Part shown: piece by piece, positions 18,145 to 26,600 of the stretch
How the letters are laid out: each line of letters opens with the position of its first letter
Position numbering within the stretch: position 1 is the stretch's first letter
NCBI GenBank assembly: GCA_023245935.1
Contig: JAHFJM010000005.1
Span: 1-64,000 of the forward strand
Origin: Candidatus Peribacteria bacterium
GTDB taxonomy: Bacteria > Patescibacteriota > Gracilibacteria > Peribacterales > Peribacteraceae
Length of the DNA: 64,000 nucleotides
Direction of reading: 5' to 3'
Notes under the pieces: model-generated
Seen by the model: only the letters and a program-made list of their open reading frames with translations
Database searches by the model: none
What the model was told of the DNA's origin: nothing
Program-made: the position numbers and the translations under genes

Positions 18145-18585
18145 ATGACAGGTATCGCACTTTTTTCACAGGCGGAGAAGATGATGAAGGCGCGTCCCGA
18201 CATCAAGCCGGGTTTTACGGTGCGCGTGCACCAGAAGGTGCAGGAAGGCGATAAAGAGCGCGTTCAGATTTTCGAAGGGTTGGTGATCGGCGTGCACAAA
18301 GGACACAGCCCGTCGGATTTCAACTTTACGGTTCGTCGCATTGCATCGGGCGTGGGAGTCGAGAAAATCTTCCCTCTGCATTCGCCGCTCATCGAGAAGA
18401 TCGAGGTGAAGAAGGTGGCAAAAGTCCGCAGAGCGAAGCTCAACTTCCTCCGTGGAAGGAGCGGCAAGAGCGCGAGGATCAGCGAGAGATTCACGAACTC
18501 GGATGAGTTTGCGGTGGCAGCAGCGCCGGCTCCGGTAGCGGAGGCTCCAAAAGTTGAGGATGCACCGATGGAGGCGGTGAAATAA
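18145..18585 (+). CDS. rplS: Ribosomal protein bL19
   Basis: bL19 sits at the subunit interface of the 50S. The family core is clear: [60 protein letters not shown] and [13 protein letters not shown]. The 146 residues include a roughly 30-residue Ala/Pro/Glu-rich tail absent from typical bL19 (about 115 residues). The 20 bases ending in its ATG are nearly identical (19 of 20) to those ending in the rplU start. It is not in the usual rpsP-rimM-trmD-rplS operon. Confidence 0.96.
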   Translation: MTGIALFSQAEKMMKARPDIKPGFTVRVHQKVQEGDKERVQIFEGLVIGVHKGHSPSDFNFTVRRIASGVGVEKIFPLHSPLIEKIEVKKVAKVRRAKLNFLRGRSGKSARISERFTNSDEFAVAAAPAPVAEAPKVEDAPMEAVK

Positions 18586-18613
18586 TATCTCTTGAAGATG
18601 GTAGACTTGCCGC

Positions 18614-19549
18614 ATGCGCTGTCTTCTTGTTGGAAACTACGGTGTCCGGAATATTGGTGATGAAGCCCTACGTGAGTACTTCATTGCTGCTTTTCCGGAT
18701 GTGTATTGGACGGTACTGGGTGTTGACGTCCCAAGACTACCGTTTGGATTCCGTTCGTTCTTCACCTCTTGGCTGCGGACGATCTCCGCTATTCGACGTT
18801 CCGATGCTGTCGTATTCGGCGGAGGATCGCTCTTCACCGACAGCGAATCGGTCTTCGCGTGCGTGCTCTGGTGGTGGCACGGCTTCGTCGCTCGCATTCT
18901 TGGCAAGCCACTGTTTCTGGCATTTCAGGGTGTTGGACCGTTTCGCACCTCATTTGCGCAGTTGCTGGCACGGTCGACATTCGAGAAGGCGCTCTTTGTG
19001 TCTGTGCGAGACGAAGCGTCACTCAAGCGTATCGAACGCTGGAACCTGCGATCGAAGCCGATCCTCACGTTCGATCCGGTATTTGCACTCTTCAGCACCA
19101 AGAAGCCGACGAAGCAGCAGAAGCGGATTCTTGCGGTGATCCCCAGAGCAAACTCCGATGATGCGTTTTTCGTTGCTGTCAGCTCTCTTCTTCTGAAACC
19201 TTTCGATGAAGTACGTATTCTCCTGATGCAGCCCGATTCTTGTGAGCAGCGTATCGCAGCAAGAATACAAGCAATGACGACGGTTCCTTCCGTTACGATT
19301 TCTGTGACATCGGTTGATCAATTGCTGACGGAAGTTGCGGGCGTAGGCGAGGTGATTTCACAGCGCTATCACGGGGCGCTTGCCGCACGTGCGATGGGCA
19401 TCGATGCTTCAGTCATTCCGCAGAGTGCAGGCGACAAGCTGGATGAACTTCGGAAACTCCCGAAAAATTCCGAGGAGCGTTCGAGGTTGCTCGGGTTTGT
19501 GGAGGAAGGGAAGAAATCGCTTCTGAAAGCGCTGGCTGTGGTAGGATAG
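18614..19549 (+). CDS. Polysaccharide pyruvyl transferase family protein (CsaB-like)
   Basis: The 311-residue protein matches the PS_pyruv_trans family. CsaB members add pyruvyl ketal to cell-wall polysaccharide, creating the ligand for SLH-domain S-layer proteins. Diagnostic segments are GNYGVRNIGDEAL at the N-terminus, VFGGGSLFTD, FQGVGPF, SVRDEASL, FDPVF and the C-terminal SQRYHGALAARAMG. TAGACT at 18602-18607, six bases before the ATG, supports the start. Its presence hints at a pyruvylated envelope polymer; SLH proteins are not in this window. Confidence 0.85.
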   Translation: MRCLLVGNYGVRNIGDEALREYFIAAFPDVYWTVLGVDVPRLPFGFRSFFTSWLRTISAIRRSDAVVFGGGSLFTDSESVFACVLWWWHGFVARILGKPLFLAFQGVGPFRTSFAQLLARSTFEKALFVSVRDEASLKRIERWNLRSKPILTFDPVFALFSTKKPTKQQKRILAVIPRANSDDAFFVAVSSLLLKPFDEVRILLMQPDSCEQRIAARIQAMTTVPSVTISVTSVDQLLTEVAGVGEVISQRYHGALAARAMGIDASVIPQSAGDKLDELRKLPKNSEERSRLLGFVEEGKKSLLKALAVVG

Positions 19550-19556
19550 GCGGGCT

Positions 19557-21377
19557 ATGAATCGTCGGAATTTCTGCATCATCGCGCACATCGATCACGG
19601 GAAATCCACGTTGTCCGATCGCATGATGCAGCTCACCGGCACGCTTGAGAAGCGTGAGCTCAAGGAACAACATCTCGACTCCATGGATCTGGAGCGCGAG
19701 CGCGGCATCACGATTAAGCTGACTCCGGTTCGAATGAATTACAAAGGCACGGAGCTGAACCTCATCGATACGCCGGGTCATACGGATTTTCGCTATGAGG
19801 TGAGCAGATCGCTTGCCGCATGCGAAGGTGCGATTCTCCTCGTCGACGCATCGCAAGGCATTCAAGCACAGACGCTTGCGGTGCTCTACATGGCGATGGA
19901 ACACAATCTCGTGATCATTCCGGTACTCAATAAGATCGATCTTCCGGCGGCGGATCCGGAGCGTGTCAGCAATGAAGTGATCAAAATGCTCGGGTGCGGC
20001 AAGGAGGATATCCTGAAAATTTCCGCGAAAGAGGGGACGGGAGTCGACGAAGTGATGCAGGCGGTCATTGACCGGATTCCCGCTCCGACCGGACAGAACA
20101 GTAATGCCTCGCAAGTTGCACGCGCGCTGATCTTCGATGCCGTCATGGACGAGTACAGGGGCGCCGTCGCCTATGTCCGAGTCGTCGAAGGAGAATTCAG
20201 GAAAGGGGTGAAAGCGCGACTGCTTGGATCAAAAGTGGATTTCGAAGTGCAGGAAACGGGATACTTCTCGCCGAAGTACGTGGCTGATACGTCGCTGATC
20301 GCAGGGCAAATCGGCTACATTGTGACAGGGCTGAAGAATGTTGCGGAGGCGCGAGTGGGAGATACGATTGCATCATCGCCCGATGCGTTGCAACTTCCCG
20401 GATACAAGACGATCCAACCCATGGTGTTTGCCGGGCTCTATCCGATCCAGGCGGATGACTATCCGAAGCTTCGCGATTCACTCGAGAAACTTTCGCTGAA
20501 TGATGCCGCTGTCGATATCAGCTACGAACATAATACGGCACTCGGCAACGGCTTCCGCTGCGGATTCCTCGGACTTCTGCACATGGATATCATCCAGGAA
20601 CGACTGGAGCGTGAGTACGGGTGTGAGCTCATCATCACCGCACCGAGCGTGCTCTACGAAGTGAAGCTCAAGGCATCGCGTCCCGCGTCCGTCGTGCGTG
20701 CGAGTCTTCTGAAAATCGACGATCCGACGGTTGCACTCATCAGCAATCCCGCCGAACTCCCGGATCCCACGTACATCGAGGAAGTGCGTGAACCGTGGGT
20801 GAGACTCGAGATCGTCTGCAGGCGGCAGGACGTCGGTTCCGCGATGCAGCTCGTGCAAGATCGTCGCGGCATCTACCTGTCGCTCGAGTACATCGATGAT
20901 GATCGTGCGCTCATGCACTTCGAAGTTCCGCTCGCGTCGATCGTTCTCGATTTCTTCGACAAGCTGAAGTCGGCATCCTCGGGCTACGCGTCCCTCAGCT
21001 ACGAGCACATCGGATACCGCGCCGATGATTTGGTGAAGATGTCGATCTTGCTTCTCGGCGAACCTTCGGATGCACTGAGTCTCATCATCCACCGGTCGGA
21101 AGCGCATGCCACGGGCGAGAAGATCTGCAAGCAGTTGAAGGAAGTGATTCCGAAGGCGCAGTTCCAGATCCCGATTCAGGCGGCGATCGGCAGCAAAGTC
21201 GTTGCGAGAGAGGACATCGCAGCACTGCGAAAAGACGTGACGGGGTATCTGTACGGCGGTGACCGCAGTCGTAAAGACAAGCTTCTGGATAAGCAGAAGC
21301 GAGGTAAGAAACGCATGAAGCAGATGGGCAGAGTCACTCTCAGTCAGGAGGCGTTCTTGGCTGTTCTCAAGCGTTAG
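19557..21377 (+). CDS. lepA: Elongation factor 4 (LepA)
   Basis: EF4 is a ribosomal GTPase linked to back-translocation and initiation fidelity. The G domain has AHIDHGKSTLSDR, RGITIKL, DTPGHTDF and NKIDLP. The LepA-specific C-terminus is present (GFLGLLHMDIIQERLEREY, DLVKMSILLLGEPSDAL, then KRGKKRMKQMGRV near the end). At 606 residues it is full length. It begins seven bases after the CsaB-like stop. Confidence 0.97.
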   Translation: MNRRNFCIIAHIDHGKSTLSDRMMQLTGTLEKRELKEQHLDSMDLERERGITIKLTPVRMNYKGTELNLIDTPGHTDFRYEVSRSLAACEGAILLVDASQGIQAQTLAVLYMAMEHNLVIIPVLNKIDLPAADPERVSNEVIKMLGCGKEDILKISAKEGTGVDEVMQAVIDRIPAPTGQNSNASQVARALIFDAVMDEYRGAVAYVRVVEGEFRKGVKARLLGSKVDFEVQETGYFSPKYVADTSLIAGQIGYIVTGLKNVAEARVGDTIASSPDALQLPGYKTIQPMVFAGLYPIQADDYPKLRDSLEKLSLNDAAVDISYEHNTALGNGFRCGFLGLLHMDIIQERLEREYGCELIITAPSVLYEVKLKASRPASVVRASLLKIDDPTVALISNPAELPDPTYIEEVREPWVRLEIVCRRQDVGSAMQLVQDRRGIYLSLEYIDDDRALMHFEVPLASIVLDFFDKLKSASSGYASLSYEHIGYRADDLVKMSILLLGEPSDALSLIIHRSEAHATGEKICKQLKEVIPKAQFQIPIQAAIGSKVVAREDIAALRKDVTGYLYGGDRSRKDKLLDKQKRGKKRMKQMGRVTLSQEAFLAVLKR

Positions 21378-21411
21378 AGCAGAGACATCCCGTTTGGCAT
21401 AATCACTTGTT

Positions 21412-22107
21412 CTACTCCTCCTCTGTTCCATTCTGTTCCTCCCGCAGCCTCGCAAAATATCTCTCCATCGTCTCCATGTGGGGCTCGATGACATCTTGCA
21501 AGATCTTGATCGTCAGTGGCTGAAGATCCTCAAAAGGGATCAGCATCTTCTGCTGCTCGAAGAAATCGACGAGGGTGAAGGTCGAAAGCTGAAGCACAAC
21601 CCCGTCGATATTGTCTTCGTCCACCATCAGCTTGCTGAGAATCTTCTCCGTGTCCGTTGCCATCACGAGGCTCAGACGCGCAATCCACAGCAGCAGTTCG
21701 CCTTTGATTTCGCTGCTTAAGTCACTGCTCTGACTGCTCTGCAAACTTTTGCTTTCCGGAAGCTCGAGGACGATCTCGCGTTCCCGAATGTACTCTTCCA
21801 CCGCCTCGCGTGACGGTTGGTGGATCAGCGAGAGGAGTGCGAGGATGAAGACCGAAGGACAGTCTCTGGCGGAGAGTCTGGAGATCAGCTGGAACAGATG
21901 CGCGTAATGCTCGTCATCCAGAAACTGCCGGATGGTTGCGGCCACACGGTCGTCGCGCCTCCGCGCGCGCTTCTCATCCCGTGCCATCTGCTTCCCCTGT
22001 GCGGCAGCCGCAGCGGATTGTTCTCTTGCCTGCTCCGACGCCTTCTCCGAAACTTTTCCCGTTGCCCCCTCGTCGGGTGACCATGATTCCGCACCAAATT
22101 CACTCAT
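21412..22107 (-). CDS. Hypothetical helical protein (231 aa)
   Basis: No family is recognised. The N-terminal 60 residues are Ala/Glu/Arg-rich and probably disordered or coiled; the rest is helical and soluble, without membrane segments. The ATG at 22107 (MSEFGAESW) is preferred to one seven codons upstream, because TATCCT lies about nine bases before it. It is convergent with lepA, and rplI lies just upstream on the same strand, so the two may share an mRNA. Confidence 0.65.
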   Translation of the reverse strand: MSEFGAESWSPDEGATGKVSEKASEQAREQSAAAAAQGKQMARDEKRARRRDDRVAATIRQFLDDEHYAHLFQLISRLSARDCPSVFILALLSLIHQPSREAVEEYIREREIVLELPESKSLQSSQSSDLSSEIKGELLLWIARLSLVMATDTEKILSKLMVDEDNIDGVVLQLSTFTLVDFFEQQKMLIPFEDLQPLTIKILQDVIEPHMETMERYFARLREEQNGTEEE

Positions 22108-22141
22108 ATGGATCAGAGGATAGTACACATTCGGTTTCGGA

Positions 22142-22600
22142 TCACTCTTTTGGGGCTTCCTGCGGTTTCACTTCCACTTTCAATTGGATACTCTGCGTCC
22201 CGACGGTGAGATCAACGTCGTGCAGTCCTACCGTTTTGATCGCCTTCGGAATGGCAATGGAGCCGACGGCGATATCGATCATGTGTTCGCGCTTGATCGC
22301 CTCGGAAATCAAAGCCTCGTGAATCGCCGCGTAGAGCTTGCCTGCCTTGCTTGCGTTGGCTTCGATGTGAACGGTCTTCCCGCCGAGAGCGGTCGACAAC
22401 GACGTTTGCAATTCCCGCTCCTTCTCGCGCTCGAGAGCACGGTTCTTAATCTGCTCTGCGTAGCGCTTCCTCACACTCGGTGTGACCACCAATGCCTTGC
22501 GATTCGGCAGCAGAAAATTCAGAGCGAAGCCGCTCTTCACGACGATCAAGTCGTTCTTCTGTCCGATGCCAGAGATGTTGGTGAGGAGGAGGACTTCCAT
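22142..22600 (-). CDS. rplI: Ribosomal protein bL9
   Basis: The N-terminal domain MEVLLLTNISGIGQKNDLIVVKSGFALNFLLPNRKA is the bL9 signature (rRNA-binding lobe). It is followed by the long connecting helix and a C-terminal domain, 152 residues in all. The start at 22600 gives the conserved M-x-V-x-L-L opening; the in-frame ATG six codons upstream adds unconserved residues. bL9 is reported missing from many CPR lineages, so its presence narrows the placement. Confidence 0.94.
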   Translation of the reverse strand: MEVLLLTNISGIGQKNDLIVVKSGFALNFLLPNRKALVVTPSVRKRYAEQIKNRALEREKERELQTSLSTALGGKTVHIEANASKAGKLYAAIHEALISEAIKREHMIDIAVGSIAIPKAIKTVGLHDVDLTVGTQSIQLKVEVKPQEAPKE

Positions 22601-22656
22601 AGGGAACGGATCTGACAAGCAATTTCCTTGCCTGAAGCCGGAAGATCATAGGCAAA

Positions 22657-24903
22657 CTAGCGGAAAAGCACAAGCCCAAAGAACCAACCGGGAAAGCTTC
22701 TCCATCCCTTTCCGGGAAGGAACTGCCTCTTCGTCGAGACGTACCACCGGTCCGCCATGGCGAAACGGTCCGCATGCAGAGCGAATTTTCCCCGTTGGAT
22801 GCCGTGCACGCTCTGGTCGCCCCCGTAGACGTAGAGCGGGGAGTACAGAACGATGGCGGGAATGTCTTTCTTCAACTGTTCATTGAGTTCCGAGAGAGCG
22901 GTTTCCCGAGACTTCTCATTGCTTGTTTCACGAATCCGTACCAGTTCGGCATCGGCGTCGAACGAGGTGTACTGCGAAAGATTGAAGGCATCCAATTTCA
23001 TGTTCTGACTTTTGCCGCTGCGATCCTGAATTTGGCTGCTGTGCCAGTACGGATAGCTGTCGAGGTTGTCGAAGAGCGCCTGACCGAAGAGGAGGATGTC
23101 GTAGTTTCTGCCGAGGAGTTTCTCTTCGAATTCTTTCTTCGATTCCGGGATATCGACGGTGACATTCACACCGACATCCTCCCACTGTTTCTTGAGAACG
23201 GCGGCGACATCTTTGTAGCTTGCCGGCACGGTACTCGTGAGGATGGTGAGACTGAGTTTTCTGCCTTTGTCATCGACTCTCGTGTGCGGAGGGTCGGTGG
23301 CAAGCTTGCGACGCAGGTATCCGTTCTCAAGGTAGAGATCCTGCACCGTCACGATTCCCGGATCGTTCTCGGGCAATGTTTTCGAGAGCACGAATTTCCC
23401 GAGGAGACTTTGCTCTTCCGATGCGCGGGAAAATATTTTCGCAGCGGTGATGCGTTCCAGGTATGCTGTGTCGATGACGTCATCCTTTGCGTTCGTCATC
23501 TGCACGAGATTGTTGCCGACTCGGAGCGTTCCGCTTCCGCCGTTGCCTGTCTTGAGTCGTACGATCCAGCTTCCGGAGAGTGTTTTGATCGTCCCATCAG
23601 GGAGTCTGGTTCCGGTCTGCACGCGAATGCCGTTGACCGATACGGGCAGCGCGAGGTTCTTCGTCGATCCCGTGATCGTGAGAATTCCACCCGTGCCGAG
23701 CAATGCGATGCGCGGCGTACCGGCAAGCGGTCCCACTGCGTTCGTTTCGCGTTGTTCCAGCAGACGTTGCAAACGAATTTTTTCCGGAACATTCCAGCTG
23801 GATTCGAAGAAGGCGCCCTTCGCGGCGTTGCTGTCGAATCGGTAACGCCAGTCACCCGTATCGATCTCCATGAGGGGGGTGTCGACGATCTGCGTCTCGT
23901 GGATGCTGTCCGCGATTTCCTGCTTGTTCGTGGCAAGTTGCAACCCGAGTCTCACTCCTCTATCGGCGACAATCGGGTGATCCAGATTGAAGAAGAGAGC
24001 GACGTACTGCGGGAGCGTGTACGACATCGGTCGAAAGTGTCTCGGGAGGATGGGGAGGCCCTTCTCGTTTCTCGGTGCGAGTCGCACGCCGTTGAGGTTG
24101 GTGATGTCCGTGAGAAGAGCCGAGTAGTCCGGAAAGACTCTGAGCACCATCCGGTCGATCTTGTACTCCGGCAATCGATATCGATCGAAGCGCTTCACGG
24201 TGACTTCGGTGGAGAGGTCCGTCTGCTGCAAGCTGACGAAACTGTAGGGACCCGCACCGATCGGATGGAAGCCGAAGTCCAGCGTCTGATCCAGTTTCTT
24301 CACGGGGACGCCTTCGAAAGATGCTGCGGGCAAGAGCCCCAATGTCAGATTGCTCGAGAAGAACGAGTACGGCTTGCTGAGTCGGAAGCGGACGGTTTGA
24401 TTGTCGATTTTCTCGATCTCGATGCCCTGGAAATTCTGCTTCAGGATCGGATTCGGGAATTCGGGATTTTGGATCGTCTTGAAGGTGAAGATCACGTCGT
24501 CGGCGGTGACGGGATGCGGATGCTCAGGCATCGAATCGTGCCACTCGAGATTCGGTTTCAACGTTGCCGTGTACACGCGATTGTCTCTGCTCACGTTCAG
24601 TCTCGCTAAATCGTCGATGACTGTACCGGTCTCCGGATCGTACTTCTGGAGTCCGGAGAAAATGAGAGACACGATGTCGCGGTTGACATCATTTCCCGTG
24701 ATGAACCATGGGTTGATGGGTTGCACTTCCCCGACCGATCCCTCGATGTACGTTCCTCCGCGCACTGCGACATTCGTCGTATTCTGAACGTAGAATTGGC
24801 GGAGAAGCATGAGGAAGCTGACGATCAGCAGACCTGCAAAAATACCGAGAACAATGCGCTCGACTCGTGTCATGGCCGAAAGTAGTCTGAGGAATGAACG
24901 CAT
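22657..24903 (-). CDS. Membrane-anchored family 5 (peptide-type) solute-binding protein with insertion
   Basis: The 748-residue protein starts with a single signal-anchor (IVLGIFAGLLIVSFLMLLRQF, about residues 15-35). It continues as an OppA-type SBP_bac_5 domain: GEVQPINPWFITG, LARLNVSRDNRVYTATLKPNLEWHD, VTADDVIFTFKTI, HPIGAGPYSF, then YKDVAAVLKKQWEDVGVNVTV and NYDILLFGQ in the C-terminal lobe. About 100 residues between the lobes (around GTGGILTITGSTKNLALPVSVNG) are an apparent inserted beta-rich module. No permease or ATPase genes adjoin it. The start at 24903 excludes the upstream hairpin repeat from translation. Confidence 0.85.
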   Translation of the reverse strand: MRSFLRLLSAMTRVERIVLGIFAGLLIVSFLMLLRQFYVQNTTNVAVRGGTYIEGSVGEVQPINPWFITGNDVNRDIVSLIFSGLQKYDPETGTVIDDLARLNVSRDNRVYTATLKPNLEWHDSMPEHPHPVTADDVIFTFKTIQNPEFPNPILKQNFQGIEIEKIDNQTVRFRLSKPYSFFSSNLTLGLLPAASFEGVPVKKLDQTLDFGFHPIGAGPYSFVSLQQTDLSTEVTVKRFDRYRLPEYKIDRMVLRVFPDYSALLTDITNLNGVRLAPRNEKGLPILPRHFRPMSYTLPQYVALFFNLDHPIVADRGVRLGLQLATNKQEIADSIHETQIVDTPLMEIDTGDWRYRFDSNAAKGAFFESSWNVPEKIRLQRLLEQRETNAVGPLAGTPRIALLGTGGILTITGSTKNLALPVSVNGIRVQTGTRLPDGTIKTLSGSWIVRLKTGNGGSGTLRVGNNLVQMTNAKDDVIDTAYLERITAAKIFSRASEEQSLLGKFVLSKTLPENDPGIVTVQDLYLENGYLRRKLATDPPHTRVDDKGRKLSLTILTSTVPASYKDVAAVLKKQWEDVGVNVTVDIPESKKEFEEKLLGRNYDILLFGQALFDNLDSYPYWHSSQIQDRSGKSQNMKLDAFNLSQYTSFDADAELVRIRETSNEKSRETALSELNEQLKKDIPAIVLYSPLYVYGGDQSVHGIQRGKFALHADRFAMADRWYVSTKRQFLPGKGWRSFPGWFFGLVLFR

Positions 24904-24930
24904 ATTTGGAGTGTGTTGTACTCTACCATA

Positions 24931-25004
24931 GAAGCTTTGAGCTTTGAGTGGTGAGCTTTGAGACGGTTTTTTCTCATAACTCAAAGCTCATATCTCATAG
25001 CTTC
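24931..25004. repeat. AT-rich inverted repeat built of TGAG-containing 7-mers
   Basis: The left arm begins gaagctttgagctttgag (from 24931) and the right arm ends agctcatatctcatagcttc (to 25004); they pair imperfectly around a short T-rich loop. Each arm repeats TGAG about every seven bases. It lies downstream of secG and upstream of the solute-binding protein gene, where it could separate the two transcripts. Related TGAG-rich sequence occurs at about 47320-47345. Confidence 0.55.
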
Positions 25005-25040
25005 CCCGCTTGATATTGTACACACAAATTTCTCATTCTT

Positions 25041-25256
25041 TTACATGTACATCATCGCAATCGCAACGACGAAGAAGAGAACAGCCATCCAGACCGTGAG
25101 CGTGAAGAGTACTTTCTCGGCACCGCGGCGCTGAACATAGGCAGTACCCGTTCCTCCGAATGTTGCCGAGAGTCCGGATGCGCGGTGCTGCAGCAGGATC
25201 AGCAGCGCAAGCAGCGAGCCGGAGATGATTTCAATGATGAGGAGGATGTGTGACAC
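25041..25256 (-). CDS. secG: Preprotein translocase subunit SecG
   Basis: SecG is the small SecYEG subunit that assists protein export. Two membrane helices flank the conserved loop LLQHRASGLSATFGG (family: LLQ-GKGGGL-A-FGG). With the GTG start at 25256 the protein is 71 residues, typical for SecG. TACCAT lies seven bases before that GTG. A TTG at 25292 in the same frame would add 12 unconserved residues. Confidence 0.88.
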   Translation of the reverse strand: MSHILLIIEIISGSLLALLILLQHRASGLSATFGGTGTAYVQRRGAEKVLFTLTVWMAVLFFVVAIAMMYM

Positions 25257-25300
25257 AGGAGGTATGGTAGGGTAGGAATTGGAAATTGACAATCCTTATC

Positions 25301-25487
25301 GGGCGCCTAGCTCCCGCCTTCGCTAAAAGCTACGGTGGGCAGGCAGTTGGTTCGAGCATGCCTTTTCTGTTTGAGATATACTTCTACTAACTTGGGCTCC
25401 TAGCTCAGTGGGCTGAGTCTGCCACAGGCAGACGAACCATAAAGAAAGGGACATGCTCACTCTGTTTGAGATATACTTCCACCGCAT
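25301..25487 (+). pseudogene. Two decayed copies of the 5' part of tRNA-Val plus flanking repeat
   Basis: GGGCGCCTAGCTC at 25301-25313 repeats the first 13 bases of the intact tRNA-Val at 25489. GGGCTCCTAGCTCAGTGG at 25394-25411 repeats its first 18 with one change. Neither continues into an anticodon arm. The 19-mer tctgtttgagatatacttc occurs exactly at 25366-25384 and 25461-25479, before the second remnant and before the intact gene. Small dyads (cccgcc...ggtggg near 25313-25340; GTCTGCC-aca-GGCAGAC near 25416-25432) interrupt the remnants. The block looks like a tandem tRNA duplication degraded after element insertion. Confidence 0.65.
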
Positions 25488-25488
25488 C

Positions 25489-25564
25489 GGGCGCCTAGCT
25501 CAGTGGTTAGAGCATCTCGCTTACACCGAGAGGGTCGGGGGTTCGAATCCCTTGGCGCCCACCA
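25489..25564 (+). tRNA. tRNA-Val (anticodon TAC)
   Basis: The acceptor GGGCGCC/GGCGCCC, D arm GCTC...GAGC, anticodon stem TCTCG/CGAGA with loop CTTACAC (anticodon TAC) and T arm GGGGG-TTCGAAT-CCCTT form a complete cloverleaf. CCA is encoded at 25562-25564. It reads wobble valine codons not served by the GAC tRNA at position 1. Confidence 0.95.
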
Positions 25565-25598
25565 TTGCAAAATACATACAGTATGATATAATCATCAC

Positions 25599-26420
25599 AT
25601 GAGTGACGAGAGTGAGAAACCAATAACTCAAGTAACGGAATCCCAAATGGAGGCTACGTCTGGTTTGGAGGTCAAACCTTCTGTGGAAATAACAGTGGAT
25701 ACTGTCCGTGAACTCGTACACAATCTTGCAAGTGCTAACTGCAATGGGCTGCAAATTACGCCCGACATGAGCCGTAAGGAGATTGAAAATAGTCTGAAGC
25801 TGTACCAATATCCACAGTCGATTCTTCACCAGGAAGTACTCTCCTCGTCGAGAATTGGTGGCATGTTGCAGAATGTCATCGATCGCATAAAAGGAGTTTG
25901 CTCTTTGCCGATATACGACGCCGATCTCTTAGAGAATCACAATGAAGCTTGGCAAAATGCCCAAGAGGAAGACATGCGTGAACACGTTGTAAGGATGAAC
26001 AATGCAGGGGAGATGGTCTTTGTGGAAGAGGGCGGAAAACTTGTAGGCATGATTGGCATTCGAAAATTAGGACCAGTAGGAGAAGGAGGTCGCCAATTAT
26101 ACGAATTCCCCAGATTTTCAATTTTATCAGGAGATGATGAAGAGCATGAAACAAGGATACTTCGTAAACTTATGAAGAAAGTGCAGGAATCCATTTCGAA
26201 AGAATGCAAGAACCCACTTATTCTCGTTCATACAAAGAGGCCTTCTGTCCGTAAGTGGGCATTGCGTCGCGAACATCGAGCCATAACTTGTGAGGACTAC
26301 TTCAAGAAACGAGACATATCTCCAGATGCGGCGGAAGAGCTGAAGGAAAGATGGGAAAAAGAGGGTTGGGAATATTTTGAAGTGGATCCTTTGAAGAAGA
26401 GTGCAGAGACAACTTCATGA
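25599..26420 (+). CDS. Hypothetical protein, possible GNAT-like fold (273 aa)
   Basis: No firm family is recognised. The segment GEMVFVEEGGKLVGMIGIRKLGP, then YEFPRFSILSGDDEEHETRILRKLMKKV, resembles the beta4-alpha3 region of GNAT acyltransferases, where an acetyl-CoA pyrophosphate loop would follow, but the canonical R/Q-x-x-G-x-G/A loop is not clear. The C-terminus is charged. TATAAT at 25587-25592, six bases before the ATG and just after the tRNA, supports the start. Confidence 0.65.
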   Translation: MSDESEKPITQVTESQMEATSGLEVKPSVEITVDTVRELVHNLASANCNGLQITPDMSRKEIENSLKLYQYPQSILHQEVLSSSRIGGMLQNVIDRIKGVCSLPIYDADLLENHNEAWQNAQEEDMREHVVRMNNAGEMVFVEEGGKLVGMIGIRKLGPVGEGGRQLYEFPRFSILSGDDEEHETRILRKLMKKVQESISKECKNPLILVHTKRPSVRKWALRREHRAITCEDYFKKRDISPDAAEELKERWEKEGWEYFEVDPLKKSAETTS

Positions 26421-26600
26421 AGGAAAAGTCATGCTTTCGTTGTGAGCTTGAGAGATTTGAGCTCCTTAATGGAATCTAACTGGTCGGATAAATTAAATCT
26501 GACCCTGTGGTGCAGGTTCTGATACTGATTCCTCCCCCGAAACCCCACCCTCATCCCAAACCCAAACAAATAGTAACCTTGCTCTAAGCACGCACCATGA

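Noticed and set aside
22774-24609. Long open frame (611 codons) opposite the solute-binding protein
   Set aside because: The opposite strand has recognisable SBP_bac_5 motifs; this frame has none and low-complexity Arg/Val/Glu composition.
25394-25487. Possible complete extra tRNA gene
   Set aside because: Only the 5' acceptor and D-arm sequence matches; no anticodon arm or T arm can be formed, so it is listed as a remnant.
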